From positions 217,160-281,159 of the forward strand of contig JAGIAD010000005.1 of assembly GCA_017745075.1 (NCBI GenBank): DNA of 64,000 nucleotides, given 5' to 3'. A program made the position numbers and the translations under genes. This document shows, in pieces, positions 25,189 to 33,711 of this stretch. Below the pieces are notes generated by a model that worked only from the letters and a program-made list of their open reading frames with translations, was not told the origin of the DNA and did not search any database. Every line of letters begins with the position of its first letter. The stretch's first letter is position 1. Source of the stretch: Sphingobacteriaceae bacterium (lineage in GTDB: Bacteria > Bacteroidota > Bacteroidia > Sphingobacteriales > Sphingobacteriaceae).

Positions 25189-25227
25189 AGACTAAAGCTT
25201 AAAGCACAAAGCTTTGGTCTTTAGTCT
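25189..25227. repeat. Inverted repeat between two glycosyltransferase genes
   Basis: AGACTAAAG (25189-25197) and CTTTAGTCT (25219-25227) are perfect inverses, and AAAGC/GCTTT words inside extend the stem. AAAGACCAAAGC-like words also occur after the dihydroorotase-like gene (about 21925-21955). A dispersed repeat is more likely than a terminator. Confidence 0.5.
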
Positions 25228-25246
25228 CTGCTTTCAGCTTCAAGAC

Positions 25247-26215
25247 ATGTTTTTCTCCATTATAATTCCCCTTTACAATCGTCCACAGGAAATCGACGAA
25301 CTTTTACACACCTTAACCAAACAAACCTATTTACAGTTTGAGGTTCTGGTAATTGAAGATGGTTCTAAAAACGATGCTAAGGCTATTGTCGATTCTTATG
25401 CAGATAAGCTCGATATCAGATATTTTTTCAAAGAGAATGCCGGACAGGGATTTGCCCGTAATTTTGGTTTCGAAAGGGCTAAAGGAGATTATTTTATCAT
25501 CTTTGACTCAGATATTTTGGTCCCGGCCGATTACCTGGAGATTGTTAAAAACTATCTTTACGAGCATCACTTAGACGCTTATGGAGGCCCTGATGCTGCT
25601 CATGATAGCTTTACGCCTGTACAGAAAGCCATTAGCTATGCCATGACCTCGCCTTTTACTACAGGAGGCATTCGCGGTAACAAAAAGCACGTTGGGCAGT
25701 TTCATCCACGCAGTTTTAATATGGGCGTTTCGCGTCAGGCCTGGGAAAAAGTTGGTGGTTTTATTTTAACCCGTTTGGGTGAAGATATCGAATACAGTAT
25801 CCGCATCCACGAAAACGGTTTCAAAATTGGTTTAATCCCTGATGCAAAGGTTTACCATAAGCGCCGGACGAGTTTTAGCCAGTTTTATAAACAACTGCAC
25901 TTTTTTGGAAGGGCCAGAATCAATATTTATAAACATTTCCCCAAAGAATTGAAACCTGTTCATTTCTTTCCAGCAATATTTACGCTGGGTTTTGGTTTCA
26001 CTATTTTGTGTAACTTTATCTATCCGCCATTGGCTTATGTTTGTAACTTCTTCTTACTGATTTATTTTATGTTGATATTTTTTCATTCATGGTCTGTAAA
26101 TAAATCGTTAAAAGTTGCATTTTTGAGCATTATATCTTCATTTATCCAATTAACCGCCTATGGTTTGGGATTTATACAGGATTTATTTAAACGCGTGGTA
26201 TTCAAACAACAATGA
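25247..26215 (+). CDS. Family 2 glycosyltransferase with C-terminal membrane helices
   Basis: A 322-residue glycosyltransferase. The start MFFSIIIPLYNRPQEIDELL at 25247 is chosen. An upstream frame start at 25214 would add 11 residues encoded by a repeat. The GT-A core shows the nucleotide motif IEDGSKNDAK, metal motif FDSDILVP and acceptor region GEDIEYSIRIHENGFKIG. Two or three hydrophobic helices follow (about 238-300). Its stop overlaps the next gene by 4 nt (ATGA), so they are coupled. The substrate is unknown. Confidence 0.88.
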   Translation: MFFSIIIPLYNRPQEIDELLHTLTKQTYLQFEVLVIEDGSKNDAKAIVDSYADKLDIRYFFKENAGQGFARNFGFERAKGDYFIIFDSDILVPADYLEIVKNYLYEHHLDAYGGPDAAHDSFTPVQKAISYAMTSPFTTGGIRGNKKHVGQFHPRSFNMGVSRQAWEKVGGFILTRLGEDIEYSIRIHENGFKIGLIPDAKVYHKRRTSFSQFYKQLHFFGRARINIYKHFPKELKPVHFFPAIFTLGFGFTILCNFIYPPLAYVCNFFLLIYFMLIFFHSWSVNKSLKVAFLSIISSFIQLTAYGLGFIQDLFKRVVFKQQ

Positions 26216-27000
26216 TCAATTATCTAAAAGAAAGTACGTTCGCCGTTAACGATGTAATGCAAAAGGCATGGGGCATTACCAAGAAACACTATTTTTCGAT
26301 TGCTACGCTATGCTTTTTGATGTTTATTACCGCCAGCGCGTCAAGCTTAATGGCCTTTTTTATTAAAGATGTAAGCAAAGCCCTGAGTATAATTATGGTA
26401 ATTATCTTCGTGCTGCTTTATTTTACCATCAATCTTTCATTGTTCAAATACATTTTCCATTTAATGGATGATGAAGAAAGTGATGTTAAAATTGTAGATA
26501 CCCTGCCAACCAGATTACAGATTATTCGATTTTTAGTGGCTACACTTTACTTTGTGGGCTGTATTTTTGGGGTGTATCTGGTGGTAATCCTGGTTGCCTT
26601 CCCTTTTATTTATACAGGTATTAATATTGCAACAGTTAAAAATGTGGCCATTTCGGTAGGGATTATTGCCATTTTTATCACCTGGTTAAGAATTTCATTT
26701 TTCCCGTTTTTTATTATCGATAAAGGAGCAACTCCTTTCGACTCCATAAAACTGAGTTTAGCTACCACAAAAGGTAATTTCACCAAAATCTTATTGCTTT
26801 TGGTTGTTTTAGGAGGCGGATATTTGATTTATTTGTTATTAAACTACCTGCAATTGCCTTTAATCGCATTTATTGTCAATATTTTAAGTTCATTTATCAT
26901 TGTTCCGCTATCCAGTGTAGCCTTAACGGTTGCTTACCGTAAAATCTCGGGCGAATACAAAGGCGACGAACATCCGGATATTTTACATAATATCGTTTAG
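26212..27000 (+). CDS. Multipass membrane protein coupled to the glycosyltransferase
   Basis: A 262-residue protein with about six membrane helices (about 28-50, 58-80, 102-130, 142-165, 190-212, 218-240). It starts MINYLKESTFAVNDVMQKAW. It overlaps the glycosyltransferase gene by 4 nt, so the two are probably partners, for example in moving or modifying a lipid-linked sugar (inference). It resembles the membrane domain of uncharacterised 'DUF' and glycerophosphodiesterase-type proteins only in outline. Function unknown. Confidence 0.7.
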   Translation: MINYLKESTFAVNDVMQKAWGITKKHYFSIATLCFLMFITASASSLMAFFIKDVSKALSIIMVIIFVLLYFTINLSLFKYIFHLMDDEESDVKIVDTLPTRLQIIRFLVATLYFVGCIFGVYLVVILVAFPFIYTGINIATVKNVAISVGIIAIFITWLRISFFPFFIIDKGATPFDSIKLSLATTKGNFTKILLLLVVLGGGYLIYLLLNYLQLPLIAFIVNILSSFIIVPLSSVALTVAYRKISGEYKGDEHPDILHNIV

Positions 27001-27112
27001 CCCCTAAATCCCCTGAAAGGAGGCTTTTAAATTATCCAATATTATGCTTGTAATAATTAACGAACTATATTTTAACATTATAAAGGAGAAATCCCTTTTT
27101 AGGGCTTAGAGG
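26998..27112. repeat. Inverted pair of CCCCT/AGGGG repeat units
   Basis: A unit at 27001-27030 (CCCCTAAATCCCCTGAAAGG, then AGGC) aligns with those inside hisB and hisH. A second, diverged unit at 27082-27112, read on the other strand (CCTCTAAGCCCTAAAAAGGG), faces it. The pair flanks about 50 bp of A/T-rich DNA just before the GH3-type gene. The units look like a dispersed repeat family. Confidence 0.5.
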
Positions 27113-27114
27113 TT

Positions 27115-28614
27115 ATGGGACTAAAATCAGCGTTAAGTAAACCCTTTGCAGCATTTGCTGTTTGGCAGATCAACAAATGGAAGCATAATGCCGTAAATGC
27201 CCAAAAGAATATTCTGAAAAAGCTTATTGATGAAGCTAAACATACCGCATTTGGTAACGACCATCATTTTGCAGAAATCAATAACTACAGCGATTTTAAA
27301 AAAAACGTTCCGGTGCGGGATTACGAAGGTTTAAAACCTTATGTAGATCGTGTGGTGGCAGGCGAATCAGATGTGCTTTGGAAAGGAAAACCACTTTATT
27401 TTGCCAAAACATCGGGTACTACTTCGGGTGTAAAATACATTCCGCTTTCTAAAGAGTCGATGCCAGAGCATATCAAAGCTGCGCGAAATGCTATTTTAAC
27501 CTATATCAACGAGACAGGTAAAGCCGATTTTGTAAGCGGCAAAATGATCTTCTTACAGGGAAGTCCCGTACTGAGTGTAAAGCATGGTATTAACGTAGGG
27601 CGTTTATCGGGCATTGTTGCGCATCACGTACCGGCTTATCTCCAGAAAAATCGCCTGCCTTCTTACCAAACCAATATTATAGAAGATTGGGAACAGAAGG
27701 TTGATGCCATTGTAGAGGAAACGATCAATGAAAACATGACTTTAATCTCAGGCATCCCGCCTTGGGTACAAATGTATTTCGATAAACTTTCCGAAAAATC
27801 GGGAGGGAAGAAAATTGGCGAGATATTCAGGAATTTTAGCCTGTTTATTTATGGTGGTGTAAATTTTGAGCCATACAGGGCAAAAATTGAGCAAAGTATA
27901 GGCAAAAAAATAGATTCTATTGAAACTTATCCCGCTTCTGAAGGCTTTATAGCCTACCAGGATTCGCAAAAGGAGAAAGGCCTCCTGTTATTGGCCGATG
28001 CAGGGATTTTTTATGAATTTATTCCGGCAGATGAATATTATAACGATAATCCAACACGGTTATCGCTTGCAGAGGTAGAGCTCGATACCAATTATGCCCT
28101 CATATTGAATACCAATGCAGGTTTGTGGGGCTATAGTATTGGCGATACCATTAAATTTGTATCTAAAAACCCATACAAAATTGTGGTTACAGGGCGTATT
28201 AAACATTTTATCTCGGCCTTTGGCGAACATGTAATAGGAGAAGAGGTAGAACAGGCCATTTTAAGTGTAGCCAATGAAGAAAAGGTAGAAATTACCGAAT
28301 TTACTGTGGCGCCACAGGTTAATCCAGAAGCAGGTCAACTGCCTTATCACGAGTGGTTTGTAGAGTTTTCATCAGCGCCGAAAGACCTGGTTGCTTTTAG
28401 TAAAAAGGTAGATATGGCCTTGCAAAAGAAAAATATTTATTACTTTGACCTCATTGAAGGAAACATCCTTCAGCCATTGATTATACGTACCTTGCAAAAA
28501 GATGCGTTTGTAAACTACATGAAAAGTGAGGGAAAATTAGGCGGACAGAATAAGGTGCCGCGCTTGAGCAATGACAGAAAGCTGGCGGAAGGGTTGGAGA
28601 GGTATATTGTTTAG
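27115..28614 (+). CDS. GH3 auxin-responsive-promoter family protein (acyl-adenylating)
   Basis: A 499-residue protein of the GH3 superfamily of ANL adenylating enzymes, which in plants conjugate amino acids to hormones. Bacterial members have unknown acceptors. Visible motifs are YFAKTSGTTSGVKYIPLS (an ATP-binding P-loop, about 99-116), ETYPASEGFIAYQD (adenylation core) and GRIKHFISAFGEHVIGEEVEQAI (hinge to the C-terminal domain). Length is normal. No neighbouring gene suggests a substrate. Confidence 0.85.
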   Translation: MGLKSALSKPFAAFAVWQINKWKHNAVNAQKNILKKLIDEAKHTAFGNDHHFAEINNYSDFKKNVPVRDYEGLKPYVDRVVAGESDVLWKGKPLYFAKTSGTTSGVKYIPLSKESMPEHIKAARNAILTYINETGKADFVSGKMIFLQGSPVLSVKHGINVGRLSGIVAHHVPAYLQKNRLPSYQTNIIEDWEQKVDAIVEETINENMTLISGIPPWVQMYFDKLSEKSGGKKIGEIFRNFSLFIYGGVNFEPYRAKIEQSIGKKIDSIETYPASEGFIAYQDSQKEKGLLLLADAGIFYEFIPADEYYNDNPTRLSLAEVELDTNYALILNTNAGLWGYSIGDTIKFVSKNPYKIVVTGRIKHFISAFGEHVIGEEVEQAILSVANEEKVEITEFTVAPQVNPEAGQLPYHEWFVEFSSAPKDLVAFSKKVDMALQKKNIYYFDLIEGNILQPLIIRTLQKDAFVNYMKSEGKLGGQNKVPRLSNDRKLAEGLERYIV

Positions 28615-28617
28615 CTG

Positions 28618-28945
28618 CAGGTCGTCATTCGAGCGGAGTGCAACGCAGTCGAGAACTACGTAGTGCTCAGCGAAGCTAAATCTGTTTAGACAGACCTCTA
28701 AGGTTCGTGGAGATACGAACCATGACAAGGGTGGGAATAGGTTAATTAAGGTTCTCAGTGTGTTCTAATGTTTTAGATGTCTACGAGAAATCGTCATTGC
28801 GAGAAGGAACGACGAAGCAATCTCTATAGCCAGGATTCGTGTCTTCATGAAACGAAATGCGAATAAAGGTCTGTTGAGACAGGAACCATGGGAGGCACTG
28901 TGGTTGGTTAGTTAAAAGATTCTTCACTGCGTTCAGCATGACGAA
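28618..28945. repeat. Cluster of REP-like repeats (no gene)
   Basis: The 400-bp gap before dxr holds three word classes. These are CATTCGAGCGGAGTGCAACG followed by CAGTCGAGAA at 28627-28657, CGTCATTGCGAGAAGGAACG followed by ACGAAGCAATCT at 28791-28823, and TTCTTCACTGCGTTCAGCAT at 28920-28940. The second matches the repeat at 1-137. All are typical of dispersed intergenic palindromes. No coding sequence or RNA gene is evident. Confidence 0.6.
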
Positions 28946-29015
28946 AGCGCGTGAATAATAGAAAATGATTACATAAAGTGCTTGATTAAATTTAAGCATC
29001 ACGATATTAAAAGAT

Positions 29016-30176
29016 TTGAAAAGAATAACCATATTAGGTTCTACAGGGAGCATAGGTACACAGGCACTTGAAGTGATTAGTGATCATCCTGCAGTTTTTA
29101 AAGTTGCAGTATTATCTGCACTGAAGAATGCTACATTACTCATCCAGCAGGCGCTTAAATTTAATCCTGCTGTGGTGGTTATTTGCGATGAAAGTAAGTA
29201 CCATGAAGTTAAAAATGCCCTGTCTGCTACCAATATTAAAGTTTTGGCAGGCGAGGCCGCTTTATCAGAAGTTGCTGCCTACAGCGATAGCGATATTGTA
29301 CTCACTGCTTTAATGGGATCGGTAGGCTTAAAACCTACCATTGCTGCTATAAAGGCCGGTAAAAACATTGCTTTAGCCAATAAGGAAACCTTGGTGGTGG
29401 CCGGTGAGCTGATTACCCAACTGGCTGCCGAACATGGGGTTAAGATTTTACCCGTAGATTCGGAACATTCGGCCATATTCCAGTGTCTGGTGGGCGAGGA
29501 GCAAAATGAGATCGAAAAAATTTACCTCACTGCTTCGGGCGGACCATTTTTAGGTAAAACGAAAGACTTTCTTTCAACAGTAAAAAAAGAGCAGGCCTTA
29601 AAACACCCTAACTGGGTTATGGGCGCTAAAATTACCATCGATTCGGCTTCGTTGATGAACAAAGGCCTGGAAGTGATCGAAGCCAAATGGTTGTTTAACC
29701 TTGAGCCCGATCAGGTTGATGTGATTGTGCATCCTCAGTCCATTATCCACTCACTGGTGCAATTCACCGACGGATCGATGAAAGCACAAATGGGGGTGCC
29801 TGATATGAAATTGCCCATCCAATACGCTTTAAATTATCCCGACAGGCTAAAAAACAATTTTAAACGTTTTAATTTCTTTGAATATCCGAATTTCAGTTTT
29901 TTGAAAGCAGATATGGAAACTTTCAGGAACCTGGCACTTGCATTTGATTCCTTAAGAAAGGGAGGCAATATGCCCTGCATTTTAAATGCTGCGAATGAAG
30001 TGGTTGTAGAAGCTTTTTTAAAAGATAAAATTGGTTTCCTGCAAATGAGCGAAGTAATTGAGCAGTGTATGGAAGAGATCGCTTTTATTGAAAAACCACA
30101 ATTGAACGATTATTTAGAAACTGACAAACATAGCCGTATCTTAGCCGGCGAATTAGTAACAAAAAGTATAGTTTAA
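29016..30176 (+). CDS. dxr: 1-deoxy-D-xylulose 5-phosphate reductoisomerase
   Basis: Second enzyme of the MEP isoprenoid pathway, an NADPH-dependent reductoisomerase making MEP. The 386-residue protein starts at a TTG codon with KRITILGSTGSIGTQALEV (NADPH site). It has the substrate and metal motifs LPVDSEHSAIFQ, LTASGGPF, NWVMGAKITIDSASLMNKGLEVIEA and HPQSIIHSLV. Full length. rseP follows 28 bp downstream, a common pairing in bacteria. Confidence 0.96.
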   Translation: MKRITILGSTGSIGTQALEVISDHPAVFKVAVLSALKNATLLIQQALKFNPAVVVICDESKYHEVKNALSATNIKVLAGEAALSEVAAYSDSDIVLTALMGSVGLKPTIAAIKAGKNIALANKETLVVAGELITQLAAEHGVKILPVDSEHSAIFQCLVGEEQNEIEKIYLTASGGPFLGKTKDFLSTVKKEQALKHPNWVMGAKITIDSASLMNKGLEVIEAKWLFNLEPDQVDVIVHPQSIIHSLVQFTDGSMKAQMGVPDMKLPIQYALNYPDRLKNNFKRFNFFEYPNFSFLKADMETFRNLALAFDSLRKGGNMPCILNAANEVVVEAFLKDKIGFLQMSEVIEQCMEEIAFIEKPQLNDYLETDKHSRILAGELVTKSIV

Positions 30177-30204
30177 CATCTAACATAAAATTTTATAAGA
30201 GAAT

Positions 30205-31593
30205 ATGAATGGATTGATTATGGCGGGGCAGCTGCTGCTCGGATTGTCTATATTGGTAATTTTACACGAATTGGGACATTTCTTGGCGGCTAGGGCATTT
30301 GGTATTAAGGTAGAGAAATTTTATCTGTTTTTTGATGCCTGGGGTTTTAAACTCTTTAGTTTCAAAAAAGGTGATGTTGAATATGGGATAGGCTGGTTAC
30401 CATTGGGCGGTTACGTTAAAATTGCCGGAATGATTGATGAGAGTATGGATACTGAGCAGATGGCATTGCCTGCACAGCCTTGGGAATTCCGCTCTAAACC
30501 AGCCTGGCAACGTTTAATTGTAATGCTTGGTGGTATTATCGTGAATGTAATTGTCGGTATTTTTATTTTTTGGATGCTGACTTTCAATATTGGCCAGAAT
30601 TATACCATTAACGGTAAACTGAACGATGGTATTTCCGTTGGTAAAATCGGTAAGGAAATAGGTTTACAGAACGGCGATAAAATTTTAGCCATTAACGGTA
30701 ATAAGCTGATCAAATTTGAAGATGCCATCTCAAGTAAGGTTTTGTTCGATGGCGCGCAACTCACCGTTTTAAGGGGCAGTAAAACCCTTTATATTGCTGT
30801 GCCTGATACCATTTTGAACAAAATATCCAAAAACGACAAGGAAAACTTTATTGCACCGCGTTACAGGATGCAAAGCGTAGATAAAGTTAGTGCGCCTGAT
30901 GAAAAGGCAGATCAGCCATCGTTTTTTGATAAACTGTTTAAACGTAAATTCGAAAAACCGGTATATCCTGCTTATGCTGCGGGTATCAAACCCGGCGATA
31001 GCATTTTATCGGTTAATGGTAAGTCCATTACTTTCTTCGATCAGTTTAAAGAAGAAATTTCCCAGAATAAATTAAAGCCGGTTACCATCAAGGCATTGCG
31101 CAAAGGCAAAGAAATTACATTCGACCTTAAAGTGAGCAAAGAAGGAACAATCGGTATTATTCCTAATTTAAGTACCCCAGAAACAGCACATGTTGATTTT
31201 GGCTTTATAGAATCGTTGCCGGTAGGCGCCAGCATGGCCTGGAGTACTTTTGTTGATAATGCAAAAGGTATCGGTAAAATGATTACCGGTAAATTGAGTG
31301 CACGTAACATCAGCAGCCCTATCGGTATTGCAAAAGTGTATGGCAGTACTTTCGACTGGGTTAAATTCTGGACCCTGACAGGATTAATCTCGATGGCACT
31401 GGCATTTATGAATCTATTGCCTATCCCTGGTCTTGATGGCGGTCATGTGGTATTTCTGCTGATTGAGATGGTACAACGCAAGCCTGTAAGTGAAAAAGTG
31501 CTGGAGCGGGCCCAGATTGTAGGTTTCGTGATTCTGATTTGTTTAATGGTATTTGCTTTTGGTAATGATATTCTAAAATCATTCGGTAAGTAA
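30205..31593 (+). CDS. rseP: RIP metalloprotease RseP (site-2 protease)
   Basis: Intramembrane zinc protease that cuts anti-sigma factors or residual signal peptides. The 462-residue protein has HELGH at residues 21-25 in the first helix and two periplasmic PDZ-like domains (about 120-310, e.g. GDKILAINGNKLI and GIKPGDSILSVNGKSI). The LDG motif is in NLLPIPGLDGGH within the third helix, and a final helix completes it. Full length. It lies just downstream of dxr. Confidence 0.94.
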   Translation: MNGLIMAGQLLLGLSILVILHELGHFLAARAFGIKVEKFYLFFDAWGFKLFSFKKGDVEYGIGWLPLGGYVKIAGMIDESMDTEQMALPAQPWEFRSKPAWQRLIVMLGGIIVNVIVGIFIFWMLTFNIGQNYTINGKLNDGISVGKIGKEIGLQNGDKILAINGNKLIKFEDAISSKVLFDGAQLTVLRGSKTLYIAVPDTILNKISKNDKENFIAPRYRMQSVDKVSAPDEKADQPSFFDKLFKRKFEKPVYPAYAAGIKPGDSILSVNGKSITFFDQFKEEISQNKLKPVTIKALRKGKEITFDLKVSKEGTIGIIPNLSTPETAHVDFGFIESLPVGASMAWSTFVDNAKGIGKMITGKLSARNISSPIGIAKVYGSTFDWVKFWTLTGLISMALAFMNLLPIPGLDGGHVVFLLIEMVQRKPVSEKVLERAQIVGFVILICLMVFAFGNDILKSFGK

Positions 31594-31610
31594 AACCCAA
31601 TTGATCATCT

Positions 31611-31657
31611 AGCCACAGGTGTGCAGCTCATTATAAAAGCATATCTGTGGCTTTTTA
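31611..31657 (+). terminator. Terminator after rseP
   Basis: AGCCACAG (31611-31618) pairs with CTGTGGCT (31645-31652) and is followed by a T run. The long loop makes it a moderate terminator for the dxr-rseP transcript. Confidence 0.6.
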
Positions 31658-31670
31658 ATTAAATACCCTT

Positions 31671-32207
31671 ATGAGCGAACAAAAACAACCCAATTATTTT
31701 GAGTTTTACGGACTTCCCGTACAGTTTAATCCCGATCAGCAGCAAGTGAAGGCTAAATTTTATGCTTTCAGTAAACAATACCATCCAGATTTTTATGCCA
31801 ACGAAAGTGAAGAGAAACAGCAGGAGGTACTTGACCTGTCGACATTGAACAATAAGGCATACCAGACATTGAGCAACGCTAAAAAATGCTTAAAATATGT
31901 GTTGGAGCTGAAAGGTGTTGTAGAAACAGATGAAGGTTATCAGCTACCCCAATCATTTTTAATGGAAATGATGGATATTAACGAGGCCCTGATGGATTTG
32001 CAGTTTGAACCCGATGCCGAAAAACTGGCTGAGGTACGCAAAAATATCGGAGCTATTGAAGAAGACCTGGAAAAGGAGAAGAAGGATTTAACAAACCAGT
32101 TCGATAACAGTCCGGCTGAAGCATCAGATGTTTTACTGGCTTCCATAAAAGATAATTTTTACCGCCAGAAATATATCGACAGGATCAGGGAAAAATTAAC
32201 TCAATAA
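31671..32207 (+). CDS. hscB: J-domain co-chaperone HscB-like
   Basis: A 178-residue protein with a J domain at the N-terminus (about 1-75), including QYHPDF, the HPD loop that activates Hsp70 ATPase. A C-terminal helical bundle (about 90-178, MEMMDINEALMD, LEKEKKDLTNQFD) resembles the HscB oligomerisation domain, so a role in Fe-S cluster transfer is likely. No iscU or hscA is adjacent. A generic DnaJ-like co-chaperone is the alternative. Confidence 0.82.
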   Translation: MSEQKQPNYFEFYGLPVQFNPDQQQVKAKFYAFSKQYHPDFYANESEEKQQEVLDLSTLNNKAYQTLSNAKKCLKYVLELKGVVETDEGYQLPQSFLMEMMDINEALMDLQFEPDAEKLAEVRKNIGAIEEDLEKEKKDLTNQFDNSPAEASDVLLASIKDNFYRQKYIDRIREKLTQ

Positions 32208-32517
32208 TAGGGGAGAGAGTCCGAAGTTGGATGTCGGAAGTCCGAAGATACTGTTGTAATACCTGATTGCCCAACTCTGTGTGCTCCGTGCCTTCACTCT
32301 ATACCCTCTGTGGTTAAATTGTGTATTGCGTAGGTCAGGATGTGATAACCGTTCGAGTCCTTTAATACTGGAAAGATTCTGAATCAGGTTCAGAATGATG
32401 GTTGCCTGTGCCTTAAACCTTAACCTTCTACCTTGTAAGACACCCGATTGTAAAATCATTTCTTAGTTTTTGAAGGCTAAATACTTTGTTTTACTTTCGG
32501 TGCAAACAATCAGATAC
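32208..32517. repeat. Intergenic stretch of mixed dispersed repeats (no gene)
   Basis: About 310 bp between hscB and the next gene hold a GTCCGAAGTTGGATGTCGGA-type repeat (32212-32243), a GATTCTGAATCAGGTTCAGA palindrome (32373-32396) and TTAAACCTTAACCTTCTACC (32414-32433). I see no gene, RNA or clear promoter in it. The same word classes occur at his operon junctions. Confidence 0.5.
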
Positions 32518-32829
32518 ATGAACAGTTCACTTTCTATTTTTCGTAAGGTAGCCGTTGCCGAAGGGATTTCTTACCTGCTTTTATTATTTGTAGCGATGCC
32601 GTTAAAATATTTTGCCCATATGCCGCAGTATGTAAAGTATACCGGCTGGGCGCATGGCGTGTTATTTGTACTCTATGCAGCTACTTTGGTGATGGCCTGG
32701 CAGGAACAAAAATGGAAATTCGGCAAAGCAGCCCTTATTTTCGTGGCTTCTTTATTGCCTTTTGCTCCTTTTATTGTAGACAGGAAGCTGAAAGATGAAC
32801 GGCCTGAAAACGCAAGCGGCATACTATAA
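32518..32829 (+). CDS. DUF3817 family membrane protein
   Basis: A 103-residue protein starting MNSSLSIFRKVAVAEGISYL at 32518, the ATG that matches the family. An upstream frame start at 32470 would add 16 residues. Three membrane helices are visible (about 12-30, 42-60, 70-88). The helix-1 motif with Glu (AVAEGISYLLLLF), GWAHGVLFVLY and the ending PFAPFIVDRKL are typical of DUF3817 (YdzA-like) proteins. Function unknown. It ends 79 bp before tRNA-Leu. Confidence 0.82.
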   Translation: MNSSLSIFRKVAVAEGISYLLLLFVAMPLKYFAHMPQYVKYTGWAHGVLFVLYAATLVMAWQEQKWKFGKAALIFVASLLPFAPFIVDRKLKDERPENASGIL

Positions 32830-32858
32830 GCCAGTTGCGGGTTATTTTAAAATATTTT

Positions 32859-32888
32859 TTGCATTTCAAGTTTCATTATCTACATTTG
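32859..32888 (+). promoter_or_regulatory. Promoter of tRNA-Leu (-33/-7)
   Basis: TTG (32859-32861), a 19-nt spacer and TACATTTG (32881-32888) match the Bacteroidota promoter exactly, 20 nt before the tRNA. It is the best-matching promoter in the window. Confidence 0.8.
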
Positions 32889-32908
32889 CAACCCCGTCCA
32901 ACAAGAAT

Positions 32909-32988
32909 GCCCGGATGGCGGAATTGGTAGACGCGCTGGTCTCAAACACCTGTGGGAAACCGTGCCGGTTCGACTCCGGCTCCGGGTA
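32909..32988 (+). tRNA. tRNA-Leu (anticodon CAA)
   Basis: Starts GCCCGGA and ends TCCGGGT plus discriminator A, so the acceptor pairs with a terminal G-U. The anticodon loop is CTCAAAC, giving anticodon CAA, which reads UUG. A D-arm (GCGGAATTGGTAGACGC), a short variable arm (TGGGAAACCG) and a T-arm (GCCGG TTCGACT CCGGC) are present. The anticodon stem CTGGT/ACCTG has one U-U mismatch. CCA is not encoded. The gene is the apparent insertion site of the island that follows. Confidence 0.92.
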
Positions 32989-32994
32989 CTGAAT

Positions 32995-33030
32995 AAGCCT
33001 TGACAATCTGATTGTTAAGGCTTTATTTTT
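32995..33030 (+). terminator. Terminator of tRNA-Leu
   Basis: AAGCCTTGACAAT (32995-33007) pairs with ATTGTTAAGGCTT (33011-33023), one G-U pair, with a 3-nt loop and a long T run. It overlaps the left copy of the 53-bp direct repeat. Confidence 0.85.
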
Positions 33031-33055
33031 TTATTTAAAGTTGATTTTTAAATAA
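33003..33055. repeat. 53-bp direct repeat, left end of island (att-like)
   Basis: Matches 38292-38344 in 52 of 53 positions (ACAATCTGATTGTTAAG, one mismatch, then 35 identical bases). It begins 15 bp after tRNA-Leu and includes the terminator. The mismatched base here (G33020) pairs with C in the terminator stem, so this copy looks ancestral. Confidence 0.9.
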
Positions 33056-33075
33056 AGTTACAATGAATTCGTCAA

Positions 33076-33234
33076 TTAGTCGTGCTGGTGGATTCGTAAT
33101 CTAGTTCGACCTTCCAAATCTAAAATTCTCCATTTTTCCGGGTAGATCGAACCAATGATGAATCTTTTTTGCTTAATATCCTCGTTCCGATGCAGTTCAA
33201 GCAAGTTTTGAAGTCTAATTAATGCTTCGTTGGG
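33076..33234 (-). pseudogene. Serine recombinase C-terminal remnant
   Basis: On the minus strand the reading NEALIRLQNLLELHRNEDI then KQKRFIIGSIYPEKWRILDL resembles the C-terminal end of Bacteroidota site-specific serine recombinases (the ...KRxxIGSIFPEKLxFDGxxYRTxRIN motif). Only this tail remains. The frame upstream (to 33318) is made of repeat-like sequence. The remnant abuts the left direct repeat, as expected of a decayed recombinase gene of a mobile element. The assignment is from memory of the motif. Confidence 0.5.
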
Positions 33235-33302
33235 TATTTCGGCGAAAGTGGCCGAGCGTTTCGCGTTTAAGCTGTCACCCTGCTTCGCAGCAAAATAGCC
33301 CT

Positions 33303-33711
33303 CCTTATTTCGGACCAAACTGGCCGCGCTTATCTTTCGATCGGACTTTCCAATTATAGCTTTTCCTGATAACTTTTTAAATTGTGGTGAAATGAAAGCC
33401 TCAGATCCAAGTTAGAGACTGGCGATAGGTCTTTTTGAATTCTCATTTTGAGTGCGTTTTTGATGACTTTTAAAGAGGATTTTGGAGTCGTAGTTTGTCA
33501 GGCCTTAATCTTTGAGCTGGCTGGTAGAATAAACATCACCCACAATAAGTAAAAAAGAAAGCTTTAGCCTGGAAAGAAATTTGAAGTCGTTCTTTGTGTT
33601 TTGTTCAAAGGGAAAGGAACTATTTACGCTATAGCCCAGCAATCAAATTGGCGGCCAGTTTGGCCCGAAACGAGGCGGACAATTTCATTGAAATGTGCGG
33701 CCACTAAAGCT
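33303..33711. mobile_element. Inverted, IS-end-like repeats (IS21-type remnant)
   Basis: A 25-bp word GCGGCCAGTTTGGYCCGAAA (then YRAGG) is present on the minus strand at 33303-33327 and on the plus strand at 33651-33675. Next to each are further related words (CGGCCACTTTCG on the minus strand near 33247; CGGACAATTTC and CGGCCACT at 33676-33706). Arrays of such units mark the ends of IS21-family elements in Bacteroidota. No transposase gene is left. Confidence 0.45.

Noticed and set aside
28618..28945. Small RNA genes in the gap before dxr
   Set aside because: The structured words match dispersed palindromic repeats seen elsewhere in the window. No promoter or terminator pair frames them.
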